Below, piece by piece: positions 8,171 to 16,923 of a DNA stretch of 64,000 nucleotides. The translations under genes were made by a program, and so were the position numbers. Origin of the DNA: Paenibacillus sp. BK033 (lineage in GTDB: Bacteria; Bacillota; Bacilli; Paenibacillales; Paenibacillaceae); NCBI RefSeq assembly GCF_004345425.1, contig NZ_SLVP01000005.1, positions 372,001-436,000 on the forward strand. The letters are read 5' to 3'. The notes under the pieces are model-generated. The model had not been told where the DNA came from. It searched no databases and saw nothing but the letters and a program-made list of their open reading frames with translations. The stretch's first letter is position 1. Every line of letters starts with the position of its first letter.

Positions 8171-8342
8171 TACAGTTTTATGCGAAGCGTTTAATACAGT
8201 ATTTAACCCGAAATACAGCCTGATAGTGCTGTTATTCGAGAATTGAACAGTTTCCATATGACCCGGGATCGGGCACGATGGAGGAGCGGAGAAGGGAGAT
8301 CCGGTTCCGCCTTATACCAAGCGCGAAGGAGAGATGACCTTA

Positions 8343-10997
8343 ATGAAATCCAAACGATTGGTGACCGGCTTGTTCCTGTCGCTGGCCCTGTTGTTCACGG
8401 CATTCCCGCTGCCTGGTGCAGCCGCCGGGGCATCACCAGCCCATAGGAACATCATTTCGGCTGCGGATTATGGCGCAAACGGCCAGGATGGACTGGATGA
8501 CCGCGCAGCCATTCAAGCCGCCATAGATGCGGCAGATACGGGCGATACCGTTATGATTCCGAAGGGTACTTACCAGCTGTCCGGCACCTTATCGGGCAAA
8601 TCCGGCGTAACGATCAGGGGCGAGAAAAGGGATAAGACGATCATTCAATTCACGTCGGGTTCGGATACATATATGTTCTATTTGCACAACGTTACGCATG
8701 CTTCGGTATCGGACCTCACGCTAGACGCCGGCGGAAGCCAAATCGCGATGTCCGCCGTAGTATCCGAAGGCGGCAGCCATAACAGGATGAACAATCTCAG
8801 GGTTCAAAACTTTGAAGCAGCCGAAGGCTTTGGCCCGCATGCTCTCTATGTGATAGGCTCCACCGACGCCAGTATTACCAACAATAGGATATCCAATATC
8901 GGAACCGCTTCCATATGGGGCGCTGGCATCCGCGCGGGCTGGGGTTCTTCCAACGTGCTGGTCGAGAATAACGAAATTTCAAATACGGGACGCGGCGGCA
9001 TTCTGATCAATGACGATAGTCCTGGAGCCGTCATACGCTCCAACAAAATAACCGGATCCGGTCTGAAAGAGCATGGATTGTCCATTGAATTGCACACGAA
9101 CGTGAATCATTCCGTCATTGAAGACAATGAGGTCGACTTCTGGATCAGCGCGGTTCGCTCCGATACGATTGCGGTACGACGTAACATCGTGAAACCCAAA
9201 GACGGAAGAGTAGGCAGCATTGGCCTCGAGGTCATGGCGGATAACGCCGTCACAACGGACAATATCGTGGACGGGGGCCAGCAGGTTGGCATACAGCAAT
9301 CGCCCGGCACGGGGTATCAGTTGTGGGGCTACAACGTAGTGAAAAACATGGTGATGTGGGGAATGCAGCTCCAGGGCGAAGGCACGGGGCAAACGGAGCA
9401 GTTCCAGTATTTTTACAGAAACAGCTTCATGGATACGCAGGAAGGCAACCCTGCCGCGGCGTATCCGGGCTACGACGGGAACGGCGTACGCATTCACGGC
9501 AGCTCGCAGAATCTGACGTTCGACAGCAACCTCATCTCGGGCAACGGACGAAAAGGGATCGAGTTTACGGGGGCGGCAGGCGTTGACCGGCTGAGCTTTA
9601 CCAATAATCTAATAACGGGAAACAAGGCTGCTGCAGTCGATCCGTATCCTGCCGCTGCCGGCCATTTGGAATGGCAAGGGAATACCGTGCTCCGCAATGG
9701 CAGCAATTCGCAACCTGCTTCGCGCGGCTTCGAGAATGCAAAACCAACGGCAGACTTTGATGCGCCAATGATCGTGCGCGTCGGCGAGCCTGTCGCGTTC
9801 GTGAACAAATCAAAGGATGATGGCTCGATCTCGCATCAGCTCTGGGATTTTGGCGAGGGTCTTCCAAGTTCAAGCGTGCAGCCGACTTTTGTATACGACC
9901 GGCTTGGCGCTTATCGGGTAACCTTGGTTGTCTGGGATAACGAAGGACGCGCCAGCCTTAAGGAACGAACCGTAGTCGTGCGCCCGGGCAAACCGGATAC
10001 GCAGTCCCCTTCGGCTCCGGGCGATCTCGTCTCGCCGCTGCAGACCGATGAAACCGTTGCTCTCAGCTGGAGTCCGGCATCGGATAACGTTGGCGTCGTA
10101 AGTTACGACGTGTATGTCAACGAAACATTGGCCGGATCAACTGCCCCGGGAGAAACGACTTATCTCGCAACGGGGTTGTCTCCGTCAACGGCGTATCTAA
10201 TCGTGCTTCGTGCAAGAGATGCTGCCGGTAACGTATCCTCGCCAAGCGCAACGCTTTCGGTTACGACGGAAGCTCCCGATGCCACGCCTCCAACAAAGCC
10301 TAACGGCCTGACCGCAGCGGCAATCGGCGAGACGAATGTTAGTCTCAACTGGACAGCGTCATCGGACAATAAGGAGGTTACGGGGTATGAGGTATACCGG
10401 GGAGGTATCCTGATCGGCACGACAAACGGGGCGACGACTCACTATGAAGCAACCGGATTGCTGCCGGGTACTTCGAATCGTTTTACGGTAAAGGCGAAGG
10501 ATGCGGCGGGCAATGCTTCGGAAGCCAGCGATCCGGCAACAGCCGTTCAGCCTGCTCCAATAGGCGACGTGTATTTGAGTGATTATGGGTGGGACATCGG
10601 AACGGCGGGCTGGGGCAGCGTTATGCGCGATAAATCTTCCGACGGCCGGGTAATTACGCTAAACGGAACCGAGTACGCCAAAGGTCTCGGCACGCATGCG
10701 GATTCGGAAATCATCTACGCGGTAGGCGGTGCGTACAATCGTTTCCTTGCTGAGGTTGGCGTGGATGACGAGACGTACGGCAATGGCGCGGTCAGCTTCC
10801 AAGTGTGGCTCGACGGAGAGCTAGCCTACGACAGCGGCGTATTGACCGCGGAATCGGAGACCGCTTTGATCGATCTGGACATCAGCGGCGCGCAAGCGCT
10901 AAAGCTGGTCGTCACAAACGGCGGCAACGGAAACGACTGGGATCATGCGGACTGGGGAAATGCAGTTATCGTATACGGCAGTACGAGTAACGGCTAG
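8343..10997 (+). CDS. Secreted right-handed beta-helix enzyme with PKD, two FN3 and NPCBM modules
   Basis: 884 residues. Signal peptide ends near AAA-G (residues 26-29). Residues about 38-465 form a pectate-lyase-3-like right-handed beta-helix, opening with DYGANGQDGLDDRAAIQAA. Then follow a PKD domain (about 466-550, ending WDNEGRAS), two fibronectin type III domains (about 554-645 and 647-735), and an NPCBM carbohydrate-binding module (about 741-884, with KGLGTHADSE). It is likely an extracellular polysaccharide lyase or hydrolase; the substrate is unknown. The start at 8343 is chosen because GAAGGAGAG (8325-8333) directly abuts an earlier ATG at 8334. It is paralogous to the next gene in the beta-helix and PKD parts. 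Confidence 0.8.
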   Translation: MKSKRLVTGLFLSLALLFTAFPLPGAAAGASPAHRNIISAADYGANGQDGLDDRAAIQAAIDAADTGDTVMIPKGTYQLSGTLSGKSGVTIRGEKRDKTIIQFTSGSDTYMFYLHNVTHASVSDLTLDAGGSQIAMSAVVSEGGSHNRMNNLRVQNFEAAEGFGPHALYVIGSTDASITNNRISNIGTASIWGAGIRAGWGSSNVLVENNEISNTGRGGILINDDSPGAVIRSNKITGSGLKEHGLSIELHTNVNHSVIEDNEVDFWISAVRSDTIAVRRNIVKPKDGRVGSIGLEVMADNAVTTDNIVDGGQQVGIQQSPGTGYQLWGYNVVKNMVMWGMQLQGEGTGQTEQFQYFYRNSFMDTQEGNPAAAYPGYDGNGVRIHGSSQNLTFDSNLISGNGRKGIEFTGAAGVDRLSFTNNLITGNKAAAVDPYPAAAGHLEWQGNTVLRNGSNSQPASRGFENAKPTADFDAPMIVRVGEPVAFVNKSKDDGSISHQLWDFGEGLPSSSVQPTFVYDRLGAYRVTLVVWDNEGRASLKERTVVVRPGKPDTQSPSAPGDLVSPLQTDETVALSWSPASDNVGVVSYDVYVNETLAGSTAPGETTYLATGLSPSTAYLIVLRARDAAGNVSSPSATLSVTTEAPDATPPTKPNGLTAAAIGETNVSLNWTASSDNKEVTGYEVYRGGILIGTTNGATTHYEATGLLPGTSNRFTVKAKDAAGNASEASDPATAVQPAPIGDVYLSDYGWDIGTAGWGSVMRDKSSDGRVITLNGTEYAKGLGTHADSEIIYAVGGAYNRFLAEVGVDDETYGNGAVSFQVWLDGELAYDSGVLTAESETALIDLDISGAQALKLVVTNGGNGNDWDHADWGNAVIVYGSTSNG

Positions 10998-11175
10998 CAA
11001 TGCACGAAAAAAAGGCCGTCGGCCCTTGCCGCTTTTGCACTTTCACGAAGGGAGGTGAAGCCCGGTTCAGGGCAGTTAGCTACAGAGAGAGGAACTTCTT
11101 GGGATCATAACAGGGGAGAAGAAGCCGGAAGCATCTGTATGCCATTATCCCAGTAACGAAAGAGAGAGTGAACTT
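10998..11175 (+). other. Intergenic leader between the two beta-helix genes
   Basis: 178 bases with a short GGCC/GGCC hairpin after the first gene and a purine-rich leader before the second. I could not match it to a known riboswitch. No strong terminator is seen, so read-through from the upstream gene is possible. Confidence 0.4.
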
Positions 11176-14100
11176 ATGAGATTAGCCAAGTCACAGCGGG
11201 TCTCCAAGACGAACCAAAAAATTGCAAGCCTCTTATGCGCGACAGCCTTATTGCTTCCCGTCATCCCCGCGATGCCTGCTTACGCCGCAACCTTGAATGT
11301 CACTTCATATGGCGCGAACGGCACGGACACGGGCGACGACAGTGCGGCTATTCAAGCGGCCGTTAACGCTGCAGCCAGCGGGGATACGGTATTTATTCCC
11401 GACGGCACGTATTATCTCGGAACCGCGGTCAGCGGGAAATCGGGCGTCAAAATTACGGGTCAAAGCCGGGATAATACGATTATCAAATACAATTCGACTT
11501 CGGCCAATACCTTCTTCTCGCTCTATAATCTCTCAGGCGCCGAAGTGTCTTCGATGACGCTCGATGCCAGCAACAGCACTGTACCCCAATCCGCGGTTGT
11601 ATCGGAAAACGGCAGCGGCAATAAAATGCTGAATCTGAAGGTTAAGGATTTCGGCATGTCGTCCGGATTCGGTCCGTTTGCATTGTACGGCGTCAACACG
11701 GATAATCTGACAATCGCGGACAGCGTGGTAACCAATATCGGGGTTAATTCGGACTGGGGCGGCGGCGTGCGCGTAGGCTGGGGCTCGGATCATGCCCTCG
11801 TCGAGAATAACTATGTTGCGGAAACCGGACGCGGCGGCATCTTTATTAACGACGACAGCCCTTACGCGATCGTTCGGGGAAATACGGTTACCGGCACCGG
11901 CAAGAAAATGGAAGGGCTGGGCATCGAGCTTCATACCAACGTAAACTATTCCCTGGTTGAGAACAATACCGTCGATCACTGGATCAGCACGGTCCGTTCC
12001 GCCTATATCGCGGTCCGCAACAACTATGTCGGCTCCAGCACAACGGTAGGCAACATGGGGCTTGAGGTGATGGTTGACCACGGCGTCACTTCCGGCAACA
12101 TGGTTGACGGCGGCCAGCAGGTCGGCATTCAGCAGTCCCCGGGCACCGGCTACCAGCTTTGGAACTACAACACGGTGCAAAACATGGTAATGTGGGGCAT
12201 GCAGCTGCAAGGAGAAGGCACGGGACAAACGGAGCAGTACCAATATTTTTACAAAAACACGTTCAAAGACGGAGCCGCCGGCAATCCGAAAGCCGCTTAT
12301 CCGGGTTACGACGGCAACGCGGTCCGCATTCATGGCAATACGAAAAACGTGACGTTCGACAGCAATACGATTACGAATAACGGGCGCAAAGCGATCGAAA
12401 TTACAACCGCGGGCGGTACCGACCGCCTGAGCTTCATTAATAACATTATTACGAACAACGCCGGTCCTTCGATTGACCAATATCCATCCTCGGCAGCGGA
12501 TCTCGAGTGGAGCAACAATACGGTAAGCGGCAACGGCAATAACACGCAGCTCGCAAGCAGGGGCTTCAGCGATCCGAAGCCGGTAGCGAACTTCACAGCT
12601 CCGCTGACCGTGCAGCTTGGCCAATCCGTGACCTTCACGAATACATCAACCGACAACGGTACCATTGTGGAGAATCTGTGGGATCTCGGCGAAGGACTGC
12701 CGGTTACGACCGCCAGCCCAACGTATACTTATCAGAAGCCCGGTACTTATCAAGTAATTCTTGGCGTTTGGGATAACGGCGGACGCGCCAGCGTGAAGGA
12801 GCAGACCGTTACCGTTATAGCGGGACCGCCGGATACAACGGCTCCAACAACGCCAACCAATTTGACGTCTCCGTCGAAGACCGACACAAGCGTTACGCTG
12901 ACTTGGACTGCATCAACGGACAATATCGGAATTGCCGGGTACGACATCTATAAAGACGGCGTACTGGCGGGTTCGACGGTAGGCCCGGCTACAACCTCCT
13001 TTACGGTAAACGGATTGACCTCCAACACGGCTTACAGCTTTGCCGTCAGAGCGAAGGACGCCTCCGGCAATACTTCCTCGCTTAGCAGCGCAATCAGCGT
13101 CACGACCAGCTCGATTCCTACGCCTGTATGGGTCGCGTGCGCGGGCGAAAACAATATGTGCAGCTTTACGGGAACGAAGGAAGTCCGCTACGGCGCAGCA
13201 GGTCTTTACAATTACGGTACCTATACAAACGGCGTCATGTGCGCCAACAACGTATTCGGCGATCCTGCTCCGGGTCAATACAAAACCTGCGACGTCAACA
13301 TGGCTGTTGGCGGTGGCGGAAGCGATACGCAGGCGCCTACGGCTCCAACCGGATTGTCCTCTCCTTCGAAGACGTCGACCAGCGTGAATCTGACTTGGTC
13401 CGCATCGACGGACAATGTAGGAGTAACGGGTTATGACATTTATAAAGGAAGCACGCTGGCCGGCTCGACCACGGGCGCCACTTCCTTTAACGTAACCGCG
13501 CTTTCTCCAAGCACAACCTACACCTTCACGGTGAAGGCGAAGGATGCCGCCGGCAATTTGTCTGCCGCAAGCACCGCGCTGAGCGTAACCACAAATGCCG
13601 CGGCAGGCGATACGCAAGCTCCAACGACGCCGACAGGGCTAACCTCGCCATCGAAGACGTCCACAAGCGTAAGCCTGTCTTGGTCGGCATCGACGGACAA
13701 TGTAGGCGTGACCGGATATGAAGTATATAACGGAGCAACGCTTGCAGGCACAACAGCGGGAGCGACATCGCTTAATGTAACCGGCTTGTCTCCAAGCACC
13801 GCTTACAGTTTTACCGTGAAGGCGAAAGATGGGGCCGGCAACGTGTCGGCAGCCAGCGCTGCGCTTAACGTTACGACTAACGCATCCGGCGGCCAGACGC
13901 CTGCGGGCACTATTACGCGCGAGTACTGGACGAATATTACGGGCAGCACGATTGCCAGCATTCCTACCGGCACGGCACCATCCGGAACCAGCACGTTAAC
14001 CAGCTTCCAGGCGCCATCCAACTGGGGCGATAATTACGGCACGCGGATCCGGGGCTATATAGTGCCTTCCGTAACGGGGATCTACCAATTCTCTATCGCG

Positions 14101-14376
14101 GGAGATAATAATAGCGTAATGTACCTCAGTACGGATGCGAATCCTGCCAATAAGACTCAGATCGGAGAAGTTGTCGACTGGGTGTATCCGCTGAACTTCA
14201 CGCAATACGCAAGCCAGCAGTCCGGGCAAATCTCGCTGACGGCCGGTCAGCGTTACTATGTTGAAGTTTTGCATAAGGAAGAAGGAGGAGACGATCATGT
14301 CGCGGTAGGCTGGAAGACGCCGGGCAGCTCTTCTTATTCCGTAATCGATGGGGTCAACCTTGCCCCAATTCAGTAA
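11176..14376 (+). CDS. Secreted right-handed beta-helix enzyme with PKD, FN3, Cys-module and PA14-like domain
   Basis: 1066 residues. Signal peptide ends at AYA-A (about residue 37). Beta-helix about 39-466, highly similar to the preceding gene product; both share GGQQVGIQQSPGTGYQLW and NMVMWGMQLQGEGTGQTEQ. Then PKD (about 467-551), FN3 (552-647), a 60-residue module with three Cys and GTKEVRYGA (about 648-710), two FN3 (718-810, 813-905) and a PA14-like beta domain (about 911-1066). The tail differs from that of its paralogue, which suggests that the pair attacks one polymer in different physical contexts. Substrate unknown. Confidence 0.8.
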   Translation: MRLAKSQRVSKTNQKIASLLCATALLLPVIPAMPAYAATLNVTSYGANGTDTGDDSAAIQAAVNAAASGDTVFIPDGTYYLGTAVSGKSGVKITGQSRDNTIIKYNSTSANTFFSLYNLSGAEVSSMTLDASNSTVPQSAVVSENGSGNKMLNLKVKDFGMSSGFGPFALYGVNTDNLTIADSVVTNIGVNSDWGGGVRVGWGSDHALVENNYVAETGRGGIFINDDSPYAIVRGNTVTGTGKKMEGLGIELHTNVNYSLVENNTVDHWISTVRSAYIAVRNNYVGSSTTVGNMGLEVMVDHGVTSGNMVDGGQQVGIQQSPGTGYQLWNYNTVQNMVMWGMQLQGEGTGQTEQYQYFYKNTFKDGAAGNPKAAYPGYDGNAVRIHGNTKNVTFDSNTITNNGRKAIEITTAGGTDRLSFINNIITNNAGPSIDQYPSSAADLEWSNNTVSGNGNNTQLASRGFSDPKPVANFTAPLTVQLGQSVTFTNTSTDNGTIVENLWDLGEGLPVTTASPTYTYQKPGTYQVILGVWDNGGRASVKEQTVTVIAGPPDTTAPTTPTNLTSPSKTDTSVTLTWTASTDNIGIAGYDIYKDGVLAGSTVGPATTSFTVNGLTSNTAYSFAVRAKDASGNTSSLSSAISVTTSSIPTPVWVACAGENNMCSFTGTKEVRYGAAGLYNYGTYTNGVMCANNVFGDPAPGQYKTCDVNMAVGGGGSDTQAPTAPTGLSSPSKTSTSVNLTWSASTDNVGVTGYDIYKGSTLAGSTTGATSFNVTALSPSTTYTFTVKAKDAAGNLSAASTALSVTTNAAAGDTQAPTTPTGLTSPSKTSTSVSLSWSASTDNVGVTGYEVYNGATLAGTTAGATSLNVTGLSPSTAYSFTVKAKDGAGNVSAASAALNVTTNASGGQTPAGTITREYWTNITGSTIASIPTGTAPSGTSTLTSFQAPSNWGDNYGTRIRGYIVPSVTGIYQFSIAGDNNSVMYLSTDANPANKTQIGEVVDWVYPLNFTQYASQQSGQISLTAGQRYYVEVLHKEEGGDDHVAVGWKTPGSSSYSVIDGVNLAPIQ

Positions 14377-14390
14377 ATCAATCATAGAAT

Positions 14391-14434
14391 GAACCGCAAG
14401 CAGCCTTGGCGCTGCCTGCGGTTCTTCTTTTTTC
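14391..14434 (+). terminator. Terminator after second beta-helix gene
   Basis: GAACCGCA.GCAGC / GCTGC.TGCGGTTC stem followed by TTCTTTTTT. Confidence 0.85.
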
Positions 14435-14575
14435 AACCGGAGTAATCGTCAAATTAATGGACGCTTATGCAAATACGTATGAATTCTTCAGTGGTACGAT
14501 AAATGAAAGGGCTGCGTATGTCGGGAAAATAAAGTGCGGGAAAACGTATTTTATAGGATAATAGAGAAAGAGGCG

Positions 14576-14589
14576 TGTAAGCGCTGCCA
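14576..14589 (+). promoter_or_regulatory. Candidate cre site (CcpA) before araC-type gene
   Basis: TGTAAGCGCTGCCA matches the Bacillus cre consensus TGWAARCGYTWNCW at 13 of 14 positions. It lies 24 bases before the regulator start, where CcpA binding would block elongation. Confidence 0.5.
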
Positions 14590-14612
14590 GAATATAAGGG
14601 AGGGGGTGGCGG

Positions 14613-16910
14613 ATGAAGAAGTTTAACAGCGTTTTTAGGAGATTCCTCGTATCGTACATCGTTATCCTGATCATTCCAAGCATTGCCGGCTTCCTATCCT
14701 ATCATACTTCCATATCGGTGACGGAGAAGCTGTCCATCGAGAACAGCGTCATGCAGCTGCAGAAGAGCAAAGAGCTGCTGGAGCGCAGAATGGCAGAGGT
14801 TGAAGGATTTACGAGACAGCTTGCGATCAATCCGGATTTGAACATGCTGATGAACGAGAAGAGCAGCGGGGAGCAGACGAATGTATACGGCATCTGGCGG
14901 ATCCTGCGCAGCGTGTTAACGTTTGGGCAGACCAATGATTTTCTTCAGCAGTTCTATATTTATCTGGGCAATTACAACGTTATTCTGACGCCAGGCTCCG
15001 CATACGTAAGACCCGAGCATTTCTACGAAAGCTTCCGGTATGAGGACCAATCGTTAGCCGAATGGAGACAGTCCATTCTCGGGCAGACGCATAGGAGCGA
15101 GATTATCCCGCTTCGCCCTTACAATAATAGGGGAACGATAACATCGGTCGTCACTTACATGCAGTCTTTCCCGCTGGACAGCTTCAGCGGTTCTTCTCCG
15201 GCTGTTGTGGTGGTTACGATCGACGAGAAGACGATTACCAATCTATTGACGGGCATCACGGACAAATACGGCGGCTGGACGCAAATCAGCGATGCCAGCG
15301 GCCGAACCATCGCTTCGCTGGGTACCGGCGTGCCCGACATGCAGGCGTTAGCCAAGGATGCAAGCTTTGACGCGGACAAAACCAGCCAATTCTACAAAGA
15401 CGATCTCGTGATTACCATACATTCGAATACAAACGGCTGGGTTTACCGCTCCGGTATTCCGAGACATGCCTTGCTCGAGTATGCGAATCAGATCAAGTTC
15501 ATCACTTGGACGATTACAGGCATTGCCATCGCCGTTGGTTTGTTCGTTGGATTAATGCTGGCCTACCGCAACAGCATGCCGATCCATAAGCTGGTTTCCG
15601 TGGTAAAGGAGCAGTTCGGAAAAGACGACACGACGGAAAGGAACGAATACGACTTCCTGCACGGGAACATTGCGGAGATGATCCGCAGCAGCAATCAGCT
15701 GGAATCCGAATTGAGGAGACAGCTACCGCTCATTCGCGATGCTTTCCTGAAGCGGCTCCTATCCGGGGAACTGCAGACGCGGGAAGAAATATTCGCGGCC
15801 GCTTCCCAAGCGAATACGGGCATTTACGGACATTCCGGATACGTCTGCATTTTACAGGTGCAAGGCTATACGGGCATGGACAGCGTGGAGGTTCTGAATG
15901 AGCTTCATGCCGCAAGGCTGCTGCTGAAGCAAGCGCTCCTCGACATTGCCGGCTTTACGTTGACCACCGATTGGGGCTCCGACCGGATAGTGATCGTGTT
16001 CGCGTCCATGGAAGCCGAGACCGGCAACGCGATTGGGCAAGGCGAGATTGCCAGCCTGCTCGAGCAGCTGTCCAAGCATGCGTTCGACCAATACCGCATT
16101 ACGTTTATTGCCGCGCTTGGCGAAGCATTTGCTTCGGAAACCGAAGTCAGCGTCTCCTATGAGCAGGCGAAGCAGACAATGGATCAAGCGCTTCATGCCG
16201 AACGGAAAGGAATCGTCTGGTTTGAGGAAACCCGACTCGAGAGCGCGACTTATTATTATCCGCTTGAGATGGAGCTGCGTCTGATCGGCACGATCCGGGC
16301 AGGGGAGTCGGAGGAAACAAGTAAAATCGTCCGCACAGTAATGTCTCTTAATACCGAGCAGCGGGAGCTGTCCGTGGAAATGTGGCAGCAGCTGGCCGGA
16401 GAAATGAAAGGAACCCTGCTTAAGCTGCTCGATCAGAAATCCTTTATGGAATCCGGCATGTTCGAGCAGCTTAAAGACCGGATCATTGCGCTGCACGCTT
16501 CCGACAAGCGGTCCTTCCAAGCCGAAATCGAAGATATCACCGGCGTGATGTGCTCGATCGTCGTAAGCCGCAAGAACGACGGGCATACAAGAATTATCGA
16601 GGCGATTAAAGCTTATATAGCTAGTCGTTTCTCGGACTCCGACTTGACCCTGTACCGGGTTGCCGAGGCCGTGGAGAGACCCGAGAAATATATTTCCCAG
16701 TTATTCAAGGAAGTGACGGGCTCGAATCTGTCCGATTATCTGGAGCAGGTACGGATGGAGAACGCCATCGCGCTGCTGCGCGAAAACCGGTACACGGTTG
16801 ACGAAATATCATCCCGTGTCGGCTACAACAGCTCCCATTCGTTCCGAAGAGCATTTAAGCGGGTCACTGGCGTCTCGCCAAGCTCGTACAGGCAAACGGT
16901 GGAAGGGTGA
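14613..16910 (+). CDS. AraC family regulator with extracellular sensor domain
   Basis: 765 residues. Two membrane helices (about 13-33 and 290-312) bracket an extracellular Cache-like region; residues about 660-760 hold two helix-turn-helix units of the AraC/XylS type (LTLYRVAEAVERPEKYISQLFKEVTG and EISSRVGYNSSHSFRRAFKRVTG). Such membrane-bound AraC proteins are common in Paenibacillus next to sugar ABC genes and act as one-component sensors. A good GGGAGGGGGTG ribosome site precedes the ATG. The binding-protein gene starts 13 bases after the stop. It probably activates the transport genes, and perhaps the beta-helix genes, in response to a released oligosaccharide. Confidence 0.85.
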   Translation: MKKFNSVFRRFLVSYIVILIIPSIAGFLSYHTSISVTEKLSIENSVMQLQKSKELLERRMAEVEGFTRQLAINPDLNMLMNEKSSGEQTNVYGIWRILRSVLTFGQTNDFLQQFYIYLGNYNVILTPGSAYVRPEHFYESFRYEDQSLAEWRQSILGQTHRSEIIPLRPYNNRGTITSVVTYMQSFPLDSFSGSSPAVVVVTIDEKTITNLLTGITDKYGGWTQISDASGRTIASLGTGVPDMQALAKDASFDADKTSQFYKDDLVITIHSNTNGWVYRSGIPRHALLEYANQIKFITWTITGIAIAVGLFVGLMLAYRNSMPIHKLVSVVKEQFGKDDTTERNEYDFLHGNIAEMIRSSNQLESELRRQLPLIRDAFLKRLLSGELQTREEIFAAASQANTGIYGHSGYVCILQVQGYTGMDSVEVLNELHAARLLLKQALLDIAGFTLTTDWGSDRIVIVFASMEAETGNAIGQGEIASLLEQLSKHAFDQYRITFIAALGEAFASETEVSVSYEQAKQTMDQALHAERKGIVWFEETRLESATYYYPLEMELRLIGTIRAGESEETSKIVRTVMSLNTEQRELSVEMWQQLAGEMKGTLLKLLDQKSFMESGMFEQLKDRIIALHASDKRSFQAEIEDITGVMCSIVVSRKNDGHTRIIEAIKAYIASRFSDSDLTLYRVAEAVERPEKYISQLFKEVTGSNLSDYLEQVRMENAIALLRENRYTVDEISSRVGYNSSHSFRRAFKRVTGVSPSSYRQTVEG

Positions 16911-16923
16911 AGGGGGAGATGGT

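Noticed and set aside
8171..8218. Three TACAG copies before the first beta-helix gene as a regulator site
   Set aside because: Spacings of 24 and 19 bp are irregular and the pentamer is too short to support a site.
10998..11175. Riboswitch (c-di-GMP or c-di-AMP type) in the leader of the second beta-helix gene
   Set aside because: Purine-rich and structured, but I could not match conserved core positions of GEMM or ydaO classes.
11533..12624. Long open frame on the minus strand inside the second beta-helix gene
   Set aside because: It mirrors the codon bias of the real gene, has no ribosome site and no recognisable domain; the plus strand has a signal peptide and clear modules.
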